This document shows, piece after piece, positions 10,465 through 19,982 of a stretch of DNA of 64,000 bases; within the stretch, counting starts at the first letter, position 1; each line of letters opens with the position of its first letter. The DNA is from Lysobacter sp. K5869 (GTDB taxonomy: Bacteria > Pseudomonadota > Gammaproteobacteria > Xanthomonadales > Xanthomonadaceae), in assembly GCF_018847975.1 (NCBI RefSeq), contig NZ_CP072597.1, positions 434,001 to 498,000 of the forward strand, given 5' to 3'. A model generated the notes under the pieces. That model made no database searches. It worked only from the letters and a program-made list of their open reading frames with translations, and was not told the DNA's origin. The translations under genes were made by a program, and so were the position numbers.

Positions 10465-10899
10465 ATGACCTCCCTCCCGGCCTGGTCGATCTGGGCCTTG
10501 CTCTCCGCGGTGTTCGCCGCGCTCACCGCGGTGCTGGCCAAAGTCGGCGTCGCAGGCATCTCGGCCGACTATGCGACGCTGGTTCGCACCGTGGTGATCC
10601 TCGCGGTGTTGGCGCTGCTGGTGCCGCTGAGCGGGCAATGGGTCGATCCGCGCAGCCTGCCGGCGCGCTCGCTGCTGTTCCTGGCGCTGTCGGGGCTGGC
10701 CACCGGCGCCTCGTGGCTGTGCTACTACCGCGCCCTGCAGCTCGGCGAAGTCGCCCAGGTGGCGCCGGTGGACAAGCTCAGCGTGGTGCTGGCGGCGCTG
10801 TTCGCGGTGGCCTTCCTCGGCGAACGGCCGGCGCCGCGCGAATGGCTGGGGCTGGGACTGGTCGGCCTCGGCGTGGTGGTGCTGGTCTGGCGGCGCTGA
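10465..10899 (+). CDS. Small EamA-family membrane transporter
   Basis: A 144-residue hydrophobic protein with about five membrane helices forming a single EamA (drug/metabolite transporter) repeat, half the size of the common ten-helix members. Family features include TAVLAKVGVAGISADYATLV at the start of the repeat, ASWLCYYRALQLGEVAQVAP and the final VGLGVVVLVWRR. Such single-repeat members act as dimers. The substrate is not readable. The ATG follows AACGGAGAG. Confidence 0.85.
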   Translation: MTSLPAWSIWALLSAVFAALTAVLAKVGVAGISADYATLVRTVVILAVLALLVPLSGQWVDPRSLPARSLLFLALSGLATGASWLCYYRALQLGEVAQVAPVDKLSVVLAALFAVAFLGERPAPREWLGLGLVGLGVVVLVWRR

Positions 10900-10962
10900 A
10901 CCGCCGCCGGACGGTGCCCGGATCGACTTTTCCCTAACGCCCGGGTGGCGCAAGATGCGCAC

Positions 10963-11781
10963 ATGCGTTCCGCCTCGAACCGCCGCCGTCGCTGCATCGT
11001 TGCCGCCGTCGCCGCGGCGTGGCTGCTCGCGTCCGGCACGGGCTCGGCCGCCGACGCGCCGGCCAAGCCCGGCGGCGAAGTGCTGATCTACCGCTGCACC
11101 GACGCCCAGGGCCAGCTGAGCCTGCGCGACACGCCCTGCGCCGCCGGCCAGCGCCAGCAGACGATGAGCATGATGCGTCCGGTCGATCCGCCGCCGCGCC
11201 CACGCGACGCCGCGCCGCCGCCGAGCGAACGCGCCGCGTCCGCCGCGCCGCCGCAATATCTGGTGGTGCGCACGCCGCAGCCGATGTACGACTGCGTGCG
11301 CCCCGACGGCAGCCGCTACGTCAGCGACAACGGCGACGGCAATCCGCGCATGATGCCGCTGGTCGATCTGGGCTACGGCGTGCCGTACTACGAAGGCACC
11401 TCGCTCGGCCGCCGCATCGGCGCGCCGGAGCCGCGCCTGGGCGATCCGGCCGGCCGCATCGAGCCGAACGTGCGCATCGCCGATTCGTCCTCCACCCGCA
11501 TCGCCATCGGCGGCCGCCACGGCCATGTTTCGTATTCCAACGAGCGCGGCTACGTGATTCCCGGCGGCTACAATTACGGCTACGGGGCGTATTACGGCAG
11601 CCAGTTGGTGCGCGACGAATGCCATCCGCTGCCGCAGCAGGAGGTGTGTTCGCGGCTGCGCGACCAGCGCTGGGCCGGCGACCGCCGCTACAACAGCGCG
11701 CTGCAGAGCGAGCGCGCGCAGATCACCACCGAACAGCGCGGCATCGACGCGCGCTTGAACGCCGATTGCGGAGCTTACTGA
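10963..11781 (+). CDS. Secreted DUF4124-domain protein
   Basis: A 272-residue exported protein. A basic N-terminus and hydrophobic segment (IVAAVAAAWLLASGTGSAA) form a signal peptide, followed by a DUF4124-type motif with two cysteines (YRCTDAQGQLSLRDTPC). A Pro/Arg-rich linker leads to a second region with conserved cysteines (YDCVRPDGSRYVSDN, DECHPLPQQEVCSRLRDQRW). An in-frame ATG at 10945 is also possible. The stop overlaps the start of the next gene (TGATG), so the two are translationally coupled. The function is unknown. Confidence 0.75.
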   Translation: MRSASNRRRRCIVAAVAAAWLLASGTGSAADAPAKPGGEVLIYRCTDAQGQLSLRDTPCAAGQRQQTMSMMRPVDPPPRPRDAAPPPSERAASAAPPQYLVVRTPQPMYDCVRPDGSRYVSDNGDGNPRMMPLVDLGYGVPYYEGTSLGRRIGAPEPRLGDPAGRIEPNVRIADSSSTRIAIGGRHGHVSYSNERGYVIPGGYNYGYGAYYGSQLVRDECHPLPQQEVCSRLRDQRWAGDRRYNSALQSERAQITTEQRGIDARLNADCGAY

Positions 11782-12461
11782 TGCGCGTGTGGGGCTTGTG
11801 GGTGTTGTTGTTGGCCGCCGGCGGCGCGCAGGCTCAGGGCAAGGTGGTGATCTACCGCTGCACCGACGCGATCGGCCAGCTCACCGTGCAGAACAACACG
11901 CCGTGCCCCAAGGGCAGCACGCAGGAAAAGCGCGTCATCGAGGACGCGCCGGTGTCGTCGGCGCCGCCGACGGTGATCACCGGGCCGGGCCAGTACCCCA
12001 ATCCGGGGCCGCCCGCGCCGCCGATGCATCAGCCGGTGTCCTCGCAGTTGCCGCAGGTGGCGCGTCCGCCGCAGGCGCTGCCGCCGGCCGCCACGGCGCC
12101 GTCGCCGCTGCCCAAATCATCCATCGCCGACGCCGACCGCCTGCCGCCGCCGGCGCTGTTCGAGTGCCGCACCTACGACAACGGCCGCTACCTCAACGAC
12201 GACGGCAAGCCGCCGCAGCGCTGCGCGCCGTTGCAGACCACCGGCCTGGGCAACGTCGGCACCGGCGCGGGCGTGGCCTGCCAGATGGTCGACGACCAAT
12301 GCCAGCGCATTCCCGACGAGCGCCTGTGCGATAACTGGAAGCAGCGCCTGCGCGAAGCCGAATCGGCGCTGCGCTTCGGCCGCGCCGACAACCGCGACGC
12401 TTCGTCGGCGGAGTTCGCGCGGATCCAGCGCATCGTGGTGGAGAGCACCTGCGGCAAGTAA
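11781..12461 (+). CDS. Secreted DUF4124-domain protein, paralogue of the upstream gene
   Basis: A 226-residue exported protein beginning MRVWGLWVLLLAAGGAQAQ (signal peptide), then the DUF4124-type motif YRCTDAIGQLTVQNNTPC, a proline-rich linker and a C-terminal part ECRTYDNGRYLNDDG ... DDQCQRIPDERLCDNWKQR that lines up with the upstream gene. Its start codon shares a base with the preceding stop, so the pair is one operon, apparently from a tandem duplication. The role is unknown; an envelope location is inferred. Confidence 0.75.
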   Translation: MRVWGLWVLLLAAGGAQAQGKVVIYRCTDAIGQLTVQNNTPCPKGSTQEKRVIEDAPVSSAPPTVITGPGQYPNPGPPAPPMHQPVSSQLPQVARPPQALPPAATAPSPLPKSSIADADRLPPPALFECRTYDNGRYLNDDGKPPQRCAPLQTTGLGNVGTGAGVACQMVDDQCQRIPDERLCDNWKQRLREAESALRFGRADNRDASSAEFARIQRIVVESTCGK

Positions 12462-12560
12462 TAACGCAGCAAGCGTCCGCCGCCGCGCGCCTGCCGCGCC
12501 GTTTGCCAAGCCCGGAGCCCGGTGCCACAGTCCGCGCATCGCCGTCGCGATCCGCGCGTC

Positions 12561-13142
12561 ATGCCGCATCCCGCTCCTGACGAACTCCGCCGCCTCCATC
12601 GCCTGTACTGGATCGAACTGATCCTGGCCTGGGCCGGCCTGTGCGCGAGCATCGTCTGGTCGAGCGAGTACGACGAGCCCTTCCGCTACTCGCGCGAGGC
12701 CGCGTGGATGCCGTGGGCCTCGCATGCCTTGCTCGTGGCCTTGTCGCTGGGCTGCTTCGCCGCGCTGCGCCGCTGGCAGCCCCGCCTCGCGCTCGGCCGC
12801 AGGCCGACCGGCCTCCACCTGATCCTGACGATGCTGATCGCGATCGGCCTGTACGCCTTGCTCGGCGCCGTTCCGATCGCGCTGCACCGCGGCGCCGACC
12901 CGCAACCGCTGACCGCGATCGAAGCGGCCGATCCGGGCTATTCCGGCTGGAGCCGCAACTGCAAGCGCCGCGTGCGGATCCAGGGCGACACGCCGTTGCG
13001 AGGGCTGCGCCTGTGCGTGCGCGATTCCGCGCTGTACGAGCAATTGGCCGCGAGCGGGCGGATCGAAATCGCCGCCACCGTGTCGCGCTACGGCATCGCT
13101 GTCCAGGGCTTTCGCGCGGCGCCCGCCGCTCAGAACCCGTAG
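12561..13142 (+). CDS. Hypothetical membrane protein
   Basis: A 193-residue protein with three predicted membrane helices in the first 110 residues ([53 protein letters not shown]). A soluble C-terminal part with two cysteines ([25 protein letters not shown]) would face the periplasm. I do not recognise a family. The frame is open upstream to 12522. The 3' end overlaps the convergent SDR gene by 13 bp. Confidence 0.6.
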   Translation: MPHPAPDELRRLHRLYWIELILAWAGLCASIVWSSEYDEPFRYSREAAWMPWASHALLVALSLGCFAALRRWQPRLALGRRPTGLHLILTMLIAIGLYALLGAVPIALHRGADPQPLTAIEAADPGYSGWSRNCKRRVRIQGDTPLRGLRLCVRDSALYEQLAASGRIEIAATVSRYGIAVQGFRAAPAAQNP

Positions 13143-13906
13143 CGCAAGAACCCGCCGTCCACCGCGATGCATTCGCCGGTGATGTAGCCCGCCGCAGGCA
13201 AGCACAGGAACGCGACCGCCGCGGCCACTTCCTCGGGTTCGCCGATGCGCCCGGCCGGCGTGCGCAGCAGCACTTCGTCCAGGTAATCCGGGTCGGCGAG
13301 CTTGTCGGAGGTGCGGCGGGTGCGGATGTACCACGGCGCCACCGCGTTGACGCGGATGCCGTCCTCGGCCCATTCCACAGCCAGATTGCGGGTCATCTGA
13401 TGCATCGCCGCCTTGCTCATGCCGTAGGGCGAGCCGGTGCGCACGTGGGTCGTGCCCGAGACGCTGCCGACGTTGACGATGCTCGACGCCGCATGGCGGG
13501 TCAGCAGCGCGTGGGCGTAGCGCGAGAGCTCGAACGCGGAGAACAGGTTGATCTCGAACACCTGCCGCCATTCGTCTTCGGTGTAGTCGTTGGTCGGCTT
13601 GCTGAGGTTGCCGCCGGCATTGTTGACCAGGATGTGCAGGCCTTCGCCGAAGTCCTCGACCCAGTCCAGCAGTTCGCGGCGCTGTTCGTCGTCGGCGACG
13701 TCGGCGACGAAGCCCTGCACCTCGCGCTCGGGGAAGTCCTCGACCAGTTCGGCGCGCGCCGACTCCAGCGCGGCCGCGTCGCGCGCGGCCAGCAGCACGT
13801 CGGCGCCGAAGCCCAGCAGTTCGCGCGCGATCGCCCGGCCGATGCCGGCGCTGCCGCCGGTGACCAGCGCGAGCTGTCCGTCCAATCGCCAACGCTTGGG
13901 GTCCAT
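13130..13906 (-). CDS. SDR-family oxidoreductase (tropinone reductase-like)
   Basis: A 258-residue short-chain dehydrogenase/reductase using NAD(P)H. The cofactor motif TGGSAGIG is at residues 16-23, NNAG at 95-98, and the catalytic residues are Ser148 or Ser150, Tyr161 and Lys165 (YGMSK). The sequence resembles the group annotated as tropinone reductase-like, which in bacteria does not imply alkaloid metabolism. The substrate is not known. The ATG at 13906 is chosen because the long upstream extension is low-complexity. It is convergent with the membrane-protein gene and shares 13 bp with it. Confidence 0.9.
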   Translation of the reverse strand: MDPKRWRLDGQLALVTGGSAGIGRAIARELLGFGADVLLAARDAAALESARAELVEDFPEREVQGFVADVADDEQRRELLDWVEDFGEGLHILVNNAGGNLSKPTNDYTEDEWRQVFEINLFSAFELSRYAHALLTRHAASSIVNVGSVSGTTHVRTGSPYGMSKAAMHQMTRNLAVEWAEDGIRVNAVAPWYIRTRRTSDKLADPDYLDEVLLRTPAGRIGEPEEVAAAVAFLCLPAAGYITGECIAVDGGFLRYGF

Positions 13907-13993
13907 CGCTGCCTCCGTCACGGCTGTTGCGGGTTGCGCGCGCGGCGCGCGACCGGCGTAGCATACCGGCCAGACCGTCGAGAGGATGCCGCG

Positions 13994-14221
13994 ATGAAGT
14001 CCAGCCCCGTTGCCGTCGTTGCGGCCAGCGCCGCGCTCGTCGCCGCCCTGGCGGCCTGTTCCAAGCCGCAGCCGCCGGAGAAGGAGCGGCCGGTCGATCC
14101 GCAGGCCACGCAGATGCGCGACGCGATCCAGAAGCCCATCGAGAAAGCCAAGAGCGTGGAGCCCAGCGTCGATCAGGGCGCGCAGCAGACCCGCGACGCG
14201 GTCGAGGCGCAGGGCGGCTGA
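13994..14221 (+). CDS. Small lipoprotein
   Basis: A 75-residue protein with a lipoprotein signal: the hydrophobic stretch [16 protein letters not shown] ends in a lipobox with the lipidated cysteine at residue 22. The mature 53 residues are charged and helical ([16 protein letters not shown]). It lies in the divergent gap upstream of the SDR gene. The family is not recognised; similar small lipoproteins are common in Xanthomonadaceae. Confidence 0.7.
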   Translation: MKSSPVAVVAASAALVAALAACSKPQPPEKERPVDPQATQMRDAIQKPIEKAKSVEPSVDQGAQQTRDAVEAQGG

Positions 14222-14418
14222 GGATTCGGCTCGCGGCCTGCGCGAACGGCGCCGGGCTCGCGGATCGTCCGCGAACGCGCCCGGCTTCGCGCAACGGCGC
14301 CCGCGGCCGATGTCCGGGCTTCGCCGCGCGACGCCCACGCTCGCCGCCTGCGCCTTCGTAAGCGCGCGAAACCTGCGGCTACGCCTCGCTCAACCGCACC
14401 GCGACCGCGCAAACGAAA

Positions 14419-14450
14419 AACGCCGCATCGGAACCGATGCGGCGTTTTCG
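14419..14450. terminator. Bidirectional terminator between lipoprotein gene and sppA
   Basis: A 13-bp perfect stem, AACGCCGCATCGG with CCGATGCGGCGTT around a 2-nt loop, is flanked by A residues on the left and T residues on the right. It can terminate transcription in either direction and lies downstream of sppA, which is on the minus strand. Confidence 0.8.
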
Positions 14451-14487
14451 TTCGCGCGAGGAGCCGGCGCGACGCCGGCCTCGCGAT

Positions 14488-16374
14488 TTACAGCGTGCAG
14501 AAGCAGTAAGCCACCGTCTTCACCGGCGCGCCGTTGCCCGGCTGCGTGGCGTTCTCGACGAAGCGCAGATCCGCGGCCGCTTGCGGCACGGCCTTGAGCA
14601 GCAGGCTGCGGGCGAAGTCGGAACGGCCCAGCACCGCCGCGCCCGCGCCGCTGCCGGCGAGGTTGGCGAAGAAGCGCTCGAACGGCGTGGTCGCCTTTTC
14701 GACGTAGCGCACGCGGAAGTCCTCGGCCTTGCCCAGCTTGGCGCGCTGGGCGACGTCGTCGATGGCCGCCTGCAGGCCGCCCAACTCGTCGACCAGACCG
14801 CGCTCCTTGGCCTGCGCGCCGCTCCACACGCGGCCGCGGGCGATGGCGTCGATGTCGGCCACCGGCTTCTTGCGCGCCTCGGCGACGCGGCCGGTGAAGT
14901 CGGCATAGCCCTTGTTGATGACGGTCTGGATGACCTGCCCGACTTCCGGCGACAGCGGACGGGTGATGTCGTAGGAACCGGCGAAACGGGTGGTGCCGAC
15001 GCCGTCGGAATGCACGCCGATCTTCTCCAGCGCGCGCGGCACGGTCGGGATCAGGCCGAAGATGCCGATCGAACCGGTGATGGTCGAGGGGTCGGCGAAA
15101 ATGCGGTCGGCGTTCATCGAGATCCAGTAACCGCCCGACGCCGCCAGATTGCCCATCGACACCACCACCGGCTTGCCGGCGGCCTTCAAGCCGACGATCT
15201 CGCGGCGGATCTGCTCGGAAGCGAACACTTCGCCGCCCGGCGAGTTGACCCGCAGCACCAGCGCCTTGACGTTCTCGTCGTCGCGCGCCTCGCGCAGCAG
15301 CGCGGCGGTGGACACGCCGCCGACCGTGCCCGGCGGCTGCTCGCCGCCGGTGATCTCGCCCTCGGCCACGACGATGGCGACCTGCGGACGGCTATCGGCC
15401 GGGTTGCTCAGGCGGTCGAGGTTGAACAGGTAGGCGTCCATGTTGATCTGACGGAAGCCGCCGTCGGCGTCTTCGTCGGCGACGCCGCGCTTGGCCAGCA
15501 TCGTGTCGACTTCCTCGCGGGTCTTCAGGCCGTCGACCAGCTTCAGGCCGAGCGCGTACTTGCCCAGGTCGCCCTTGACCGCGTCCAGGCGCGCCGGCAG
15601 TTCGTCGATGGCCGCGCTGAGCGCGGTCGCGTCGATCTTGCGCGCCTTGGCCACGTCGCCGAGGTAGCGCTGCCACAGGTCGTTCATCCAGAACAGGTCG
15701 GCGGTCTTGGACTCTTCCGAGGCCGCGTCGAGGATGTAGGGTTCGGCCGCCGACTTGAACTCGCCGACGCGGAACAGGTGCACGTCCACGCCGAGCTTGT
15801 CCTGCAGCAGCTGACGGTAATACAGGCGATAGCGGCCGAGGCCTTCGAGCATCATCCCGCCCATCGGGTCCAGATAGACCTCGTTGGCCTGCGCGGCGAT
15901 GAGGTACTGCTTCTGGTCCATGCTTTCGGAGAAGGCGATCACTTCCTTCTTGGCCGCGCGCACCCGCGCGACCGCCGCGGCGACTTCGCGCAGCCCGGCC
16001 ATGCCGCCGGCCTGGAGCTTGTCCAGGCGCAGCACCACGCGTTCGATGCGCTTGTCGTCCTTGGCCGAGTCCAGCGCGCGCACGACGTCGCGCAGCTGCA
16101 CTTCCGGATTCTTGTCGCCGAGCGCGCGGTTGAGCGCGCGCGAGGCCGGATCGGCGCTGTATTGCTCGACCAGCGCGCCTTCCGGCGCGATCACCAAGGT
16201 GGTGCGGTCCTGGAACGGCTTGGTGTTGCCGCCGAACATCATCGCGATCAGCACGATCAACATGAACCCGAAGAACGCCAGGTTGAAGACCAGGCGGCGG
16301 GTGAAGTTCATCGCGTCCCAGACGCCGACGAAGAAACGGGCCAGCGGCCCGCGACGTGGGAGGGTCTCGTTCAT
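14488..16374 (-). CDS. sppA: Signal peptide peptidase SppA, 67K type
   Basis: A membrane-anchored serine protease that cuts remnant signal peptides. The protein has 628 residues. One N-terminal membrane helix (residues 29-47) is followed by two tandem S49 domains. The Ser/Lys dyad is Lys207 (GEFKSAAEPY) in the first domain and Ser413 (NLAASGGYW) in the second, at almost the same positions as in E. coli (209 and 409). The motif GSIGIFG follows. An in-frame GTG two codons upstream is possible; the ATG at 16374 has better spacing to GGAG. The MATE gene upstream runs in the same direction. Confidence 0.95.
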   Translation of the reverse strand: MNETLPRRGPLARFFVGVWDAMNFTRRLVFNLAFFGFMLIVLIAMMFGGNTKPFQDRTTLVIAPEGALVEQYSADPASRALNRALGDKNPEVQLRDVVRALDSAKDDKRIERVVLRLDKLQAGGMAGLREVAAAVARVRAAKKEVIAFSESMDQKQYLIAAQANEVYLDPMGGMMLEGLGRYRLYYRQLLQDKLGVDVHLFRVGEFKSAAEPYILDAASEESKTADLFWMNDLWQRYLGDVAKARKIDATALSAAIDELPARLDAVKGDLGKYALGLKLVDGLKTREEVDTMLAKRGVADEDADGGFRQINMDAYLFNLDRLSNPADSRPQVAIVVAEGEITGGEQPPGTVGGVSTAALLREARDDENVKALVLRVNSPGGEVFASEQIRREIVGLKAAGKPVVVSMGNLAASGGYWISMNADRIFADPSTITGSIGIFGLIPTVPRALEKIGVHSDGVGTTRFAGSYDITRPLSPEVGQVIQTVINKGYADFTGRVAEARKKPVADIDAIARGRVWSGAQAKERGLVDELGGLQAAIDDVAQRAKLGKAEDFRVRYVEKATTPFERFFANLAGSGAGAAVLGRSDFARSLLLKAVPQAAADLRFVENATQPGNGAPVKTVAYCFCTL

Positions 16375-16548
16375 TGGCACAGGCTCCGTGTGTACGCGCT
16401 CAGACTAACCCGGCGCGGGGCGGGGTTTCACCCGCCATTCGTAACGTAGGGTGGTTGCAAAGTTGCGATCCGGCCGCAATCCGTTCATTTGCGCAACGCT
16501 CGGCGGCCGGGGCGGCCCGGTTCCGGACCGGGCCGGCCGCAGCGCGCC

Positions 16549-17970
16549 TCAGGTGCAGCCGGTCTCGTGCGGATCGACCTCGTGCGGGCGTTCCCGCGCC
16601 ATCCGCTCGGCCAGCCGCTCGGGCTGGCTGGAACGCAGGAAGCGCCAGCACAGCAGCACCGCGGCCACGGTCAGGCCGGCGATCAGGCCGATCCACATGC
16701 CCTTCGGCCCCCAGCCCAGCCCCAGGCCGAGGCCGGCGCCGATCGGCATGCCCACGCCCCAGTACGCCAGCGCGGCCAGGATCATCGGCACGCGGGTGTC
16801 CTTGAGCCCGCGCAGCGCGCCGGCCGACAGCACCTGGATGCCGTCGGGGAACTGGAACATCGCCGAATACAGCAGCAGCGACGCGGCCATCGAGGCCACC
16901 GCCATGTCGGTGGTGTAGAAGCCCACCAGCAGATCGTTCGCGCTCAGCAGCAAGATGCCGGAGAACAGCTGCGTGCACAGGACGATGGCGTAACCGGCGA
17001 AACCGGCGCGGCGCACGCCGGCGTAATCGCGCCGGCCCAGCGCGTGGCCGACCCGCACCGTGGTCGCCTCGGCCAAGCCCATCGGCACCATGAAGCACAG
17101 CGCGGAGAGATTGATCGCGATCTGGTGCGCCGACGCCGGCACTTGGCCCAGGCGCCCGATCAGCAGCGCGGTGACGATGAACAAGCTGCCTTCCATCAGC
17201 ACGGTCACGCCGATCGGCAAGCCGGTGGCGAGCAGGCCGCGGATGGTCGGCCAATGCGGTTTGTCGAAGCGCTCGAACAGGTGCAGATCGGCGAAGCGCT
17301 TGGCGTTGCGCAAGACGAAGAAGAAACCGATCGCCTGCACCCACAGCATCGCCGCCGAGGCGATGCCGAGGCCGCCGGCGCCCAGTTCCGGCAGGCCGAA
17401 CTTGCCGAAGGTCAGCACGTAGCCCAGCGGCAGCAGCACCAGCAGGCCGCCGGCGCTGAGCAGCATCGTCGGCAAGGTCCAGTGCAGGCCTTCGCTGAGG
17501 TAGCGCATGCAGAAGAACAGGGTCAGCGCGGGCACGCCCCAGCGGATGCCGTGCAGGAACTCGCGCGCGCCGGGAATGATTTCCGGCGCGATGCCCATCG
17601 CCGGCAGGGCGAACGGGATGAAGGTCAGGAACGCGAACAAGAACACGCTCAGCAGCAGCGCCATCCACAGCGCCTGACGGAACAGCGCGCCGATTTCGCC
17701 GCGGCGGCCGGCGCCTTCGAGCTGCGACACCGACGGCGGCACCGACAGCAGGGTGCCGATGGGAACCATCATCGGCAGCCACCACAGCGCGGTGCCGATG
17801 GTCACCGACGCCAGCGTGGTGGTGCTGTGGTGGCCGGCCAGGGTGTTGTCGACGAAACCGATCAGGCCGGTGGACACGTGGCCGGCGACCAGCGGCGCGG
17901 CCAGGACCAAGGTAGTGCGGATTTCCCGGAGCAGGCCGGGACGGGAGACGGAGGGGGACGACGCGGACAT
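16549..17970 (-). CDS. MATE-family efflux transporter
   Basis: A 473-residue protein with about twelve membrane helices, of the NorM branch of MATE multidrug/sodium or proton antiporters. Family features are LAAPLVAGHVSTGLIGFVDN in helix 1, VPPSVSQLEGAGRRGEIG after helix 2, GLPIGVTVLMEGSLF at the start of the second half and ATTVRVGHALGRRD. Upstream codons in this frame are low-complexity, so the ATG at 17970 is used. It is divergent from the DUF3667 gene with 136 bp between the starts, which must hold both promoters. Confidence 0.92.
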   Translation of the reverse strand: MSASSPSVSRPGLLREIRTTLVLAAPLVAGHVSTGLIGFVDNTLAGHHSTTTLASVTIGTALWWLPMMVPIGTLLSVPPSVSQLEGAGRRGEIGALFRQALWMALLLSVFLFAFLTFIPFALPAMGIAPEIIPGAREFLHGIRWGVPALTLFFCMRYLSEGLHWTLPTMLLSAGGLLVLLPLGYVLTFGKFGLPELGAGGLGIASAAMLWVQAIGFFFVLRNAKRFADLHLFERFDKPHWPTIRGLLATGLPIGVTVLMEGSLFIVTALLIGRLGQVPASAHQIAINLSALCFMVPMGLAEATTVRVGHALGRRDYAGVRRAGFAGYAIVLCTQLFSGILLLSANDLLVGFYTTDMAVASMAASLLLYSAMFQFPDGIQVLSAGALRGLKDTRVPMILAALAYWGVGMPIGAGLGLGLGWGPKGMWIGLIAGLTVAAVLLCWRFLRSSQPERLAERMARERPHEVDPHETGCT

Positions 17971-18106
17971 GGGGGGAACCAACGGCGACTGCGGCCGCGC
18001 ATCCGGTCGGGGCGCTGGCGCCGGGTCGCGGCGGACGGCTATCTTACCCGCTCGAAAGTGAAGGCCAGGGGAGCCTTCGCTGCCAATCAGCACGAGCTCG
18101 ACACGC

Positions 18107-19597
18107 ATGAGCGCACCTACAGAAGCCACGGCGCCCGCGCCGGCCGGTCACGGCCACGACGAGCACCCGAGCCACTGCGAAAACTGCCAGGCCGAACTGC
18201 ACGGCCACTATTGCCACGCCTGCGGCCAATCGGTGCACAACCCGGTGCGCAACCTCGGCCATGCGCTGGAGGAGGTGTTCGAGTCGTTCTGGCACCTCGA
18301 CGGCCGCGTGTTCCGCACTTTGCGCGATCTGCTGTCTCCGGGCAAAGTCGCCCGCGAGTATCTGGCCGGCCGCCGCGTGCGCTACATCCCGCCGCTGCGG
18401 TTGTTCGTGATCGTCTCGGTGGTGACCTTCTTCGTCGCCCAGTTCGCGATCCACATCGAAAGCAGCGGCCACTTCGACATCGACACCGCGCAGAGCACCA
18501 CGGTGCGCCTGGGCAACGTCAAGAAGCAGATGCGCAACGCCGACAGCGTCGCCGAGGTCGAGGAACTGCGCGCGCGCATGGTCGCCGACCTGCGCACCGC
18601 CGCGGCCGCCGCGCCGGTCGCGCGCAACACCATCGAGGCGTCGATCGTCGCGGTCGAGCGTCAGGCCGACAAGCGCATCGAGGCCTTGCGCGCGTTGCAG
18701 GGGCTCGACGCCGATCAAGTCGCCCAGCAGCGCGCCGAGGGCGTGCGTCTGGCCGGCGCGCCGCGGCCGGGCTCGATCCAAAGCGCCAAGAATCTGGCCG
18801 ACGTCGAGCGCTTGCGCGACGAGCGCATTGCCACCGTGCAGGCGCAGCGCGACGCGGCCACGCCGGAAGCGCGCCGATCCTCGGATTACCCCGGGCTGAT
18901 CCGTCAGGCCAACATCGAAGCCGGCTGCCGCATCGCCGAATTGCAGGTCGCCCACGCCGCCGCCAGCGAAGGCGCGGCGGTGCGTCCGCCCGACCGCCAG
19001 CGCTACGGCGACGCGGAATGCGACGACGACGAAGGCCCGCTGTCGTTCAACGGCCGCCCCTGGGATCCGAAGACCAATCCGCTGACGGTGCAGTGGTGGC
19101 CGCAGTTCGCCAACGACTGGCTCAACCGTCAGGTCGGCAAGGGCGAGGTCAATTTCCAGCGCGCGAGCAAGGACCCGGCGCTGTACATCCACGCGCTGAT
19201 CGGCGCGATCCCCTCGGCGCTGTTCCTGATGGTGCCGATCTTCGCCCTGCTGCTGAAGCTCGCCTACGTCGGCTCGGGCCGCGGCTATCTCGAGCATCTG
19301 GTGGTGGCGCTGTACAGCCACATCTACCTGTGCCTGGCGCTGCTGGCGATGTTCGTGCTGATGCTGCTGGGCGACGCGATCGCGCCGCACTGGGCCGGCT
19401 TCGTCTGGTTCAAGGGCCTGGGCATCGGCTTGCTGTGGACGTGGATGCCGATCTATCTGCTGATCATGGAAAAGCGCGTCTACAACAACGGCTGGCCGTT
19501 GACGCTGCTGCGCTACACCGTGATCGGCGGCGCTTACTTCTTCTTGTTGAGTCTGGCGACGGTCGCGCTGATGACCGCGGCGATCGTGCGGATGTAA
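18107..19597 (+). CDS. DUF3667 membrane protein with zinc ribbon
   Basis: A 496-residue protein. The N-terminal CENCQAELHGHYCHACGQ is a short zinc ribbon with four cysteines, followed by the DUF3667 core (FWHLDGRVFRTLRDLLSPGK, YLAGRRVRYIPPLRL) that leads into a membrane helix. Next comes a soluble helical, coiled-coil-rich part of about 230 residues (QRDAATPEARR and similar), then four C-terminal membrane helices. The long periplasmic or cytoplasmic insertion makes it larger than many family members. The function is unknown. Confidence 0.88.
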   Translation: MSAPTEATAPAPAGHGHDEHPSHCENCQAELHGHYCHACGQSVHNPVRNLGHALEEVFESFWHLDGRVFRTLRDLLSPGKVAREYLAGRRVRYIPPLRLFVIVSVVTFFVAQFAIHIESSGHFDIDTAQSTTVRLGNVKKQMRNADSVAEVEELRARMVADLRTAAAAAPVARNTIEASIVAVERQADKRIEALRALQGLDADQVAQQRAEGVRLAGAPRPGSIQSAKNLADVERLRDERIATVQAQRDAATPEARRSSDYPGLIRQANIEAGCRIAELQVAHAAASEGAAVRPPDRQRYGDAECDDDEGPLSFNGRPWDPKTNPLTVQWWPQFANDWLNRQVGKGEVNFQRASKDPALYIHALIGAIPSALFLMVPIFALLLKLAYVGSGRGYLEHLVVALYSHIYLCLALLAMFVLMLLGDAIAPHWAGFVWFKGLGIGLLWTWMPIYLLIMEKRVYNNGWPLTLLRYTVIGGAYFFLLSLATVALMTAAIVRM

Positions 19598-19647
19598 GCG
19601 GTGCGGGTTTGAACGACGCGGATGCGGCCGGTTCGGAGGCGAGCGAA

Positions 19648-19968
19648 ATGGATGCGGGCGAGACGATTTACGAAGTCACCTTGGACGTCGACGCGTCGAT
19701 CCGCGCCGACTTCCTGAACTGGCTGCGCCCGCACATCGCCGAAATCTGCGCGCTGCCCGGATTCCTCGGCGCCGACCTGCACGAAACCCGCGACCCCGCG
19801 CCCGCCGCCGGCCGCACGGCGCTGTGCGTGCGCTACCGCCTGCGCGACGCGGCGGCGTTGGAGGCTTACCTGCGCGACCACGCACCGCGGATGCGCGCCG
19901 ACGGACTGGCGCGGTTCGCCGGAAAGTTCGAGGCCTCGCGGCGGGTGATGCGGATCTTGCCGCGCTGA
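19648..19968 (+). CDS. DUF4286 family protein
   Basis: A small cytoplasmic protein of 106 residues with a ferredoxin-like pattern: IYEVTLDVDASIRADFLNWL near the start, LPGFLGADLHE in the middle and RYRLRDAAALEAYLRDHAP later. These are typical of DUF4286, a family without known function. GGAGG at 19635-19639, eight bases before the ATG, decides the start. A repeat array starts 15 bp after the stop. Confidence 0.82.
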   Translation: MDAGETIYEVTLDVDASIRADFLNWLRPHIAEICALPGFLGADLHETRDPAPAAGRTALCVRYRLRDAAALEAYLRDHAPRMRADGLARFAGKFEASRRVMRILPR

Positions 19969-19982
19969 ACGCGTTGGCGTTC

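Noticed and set aside
14437..16449. 670-codon + strand frame opposite sppA
   Set aside because: Shadow of sppA; low-complexity and no domain seen.
16511..16541. GC-rich hairpin between sppA and the MATE gene as a terminator
   Set aside because: The stem is strong (GGCCCGGT with ACCGGGCC) but no T-run follows on either strand.
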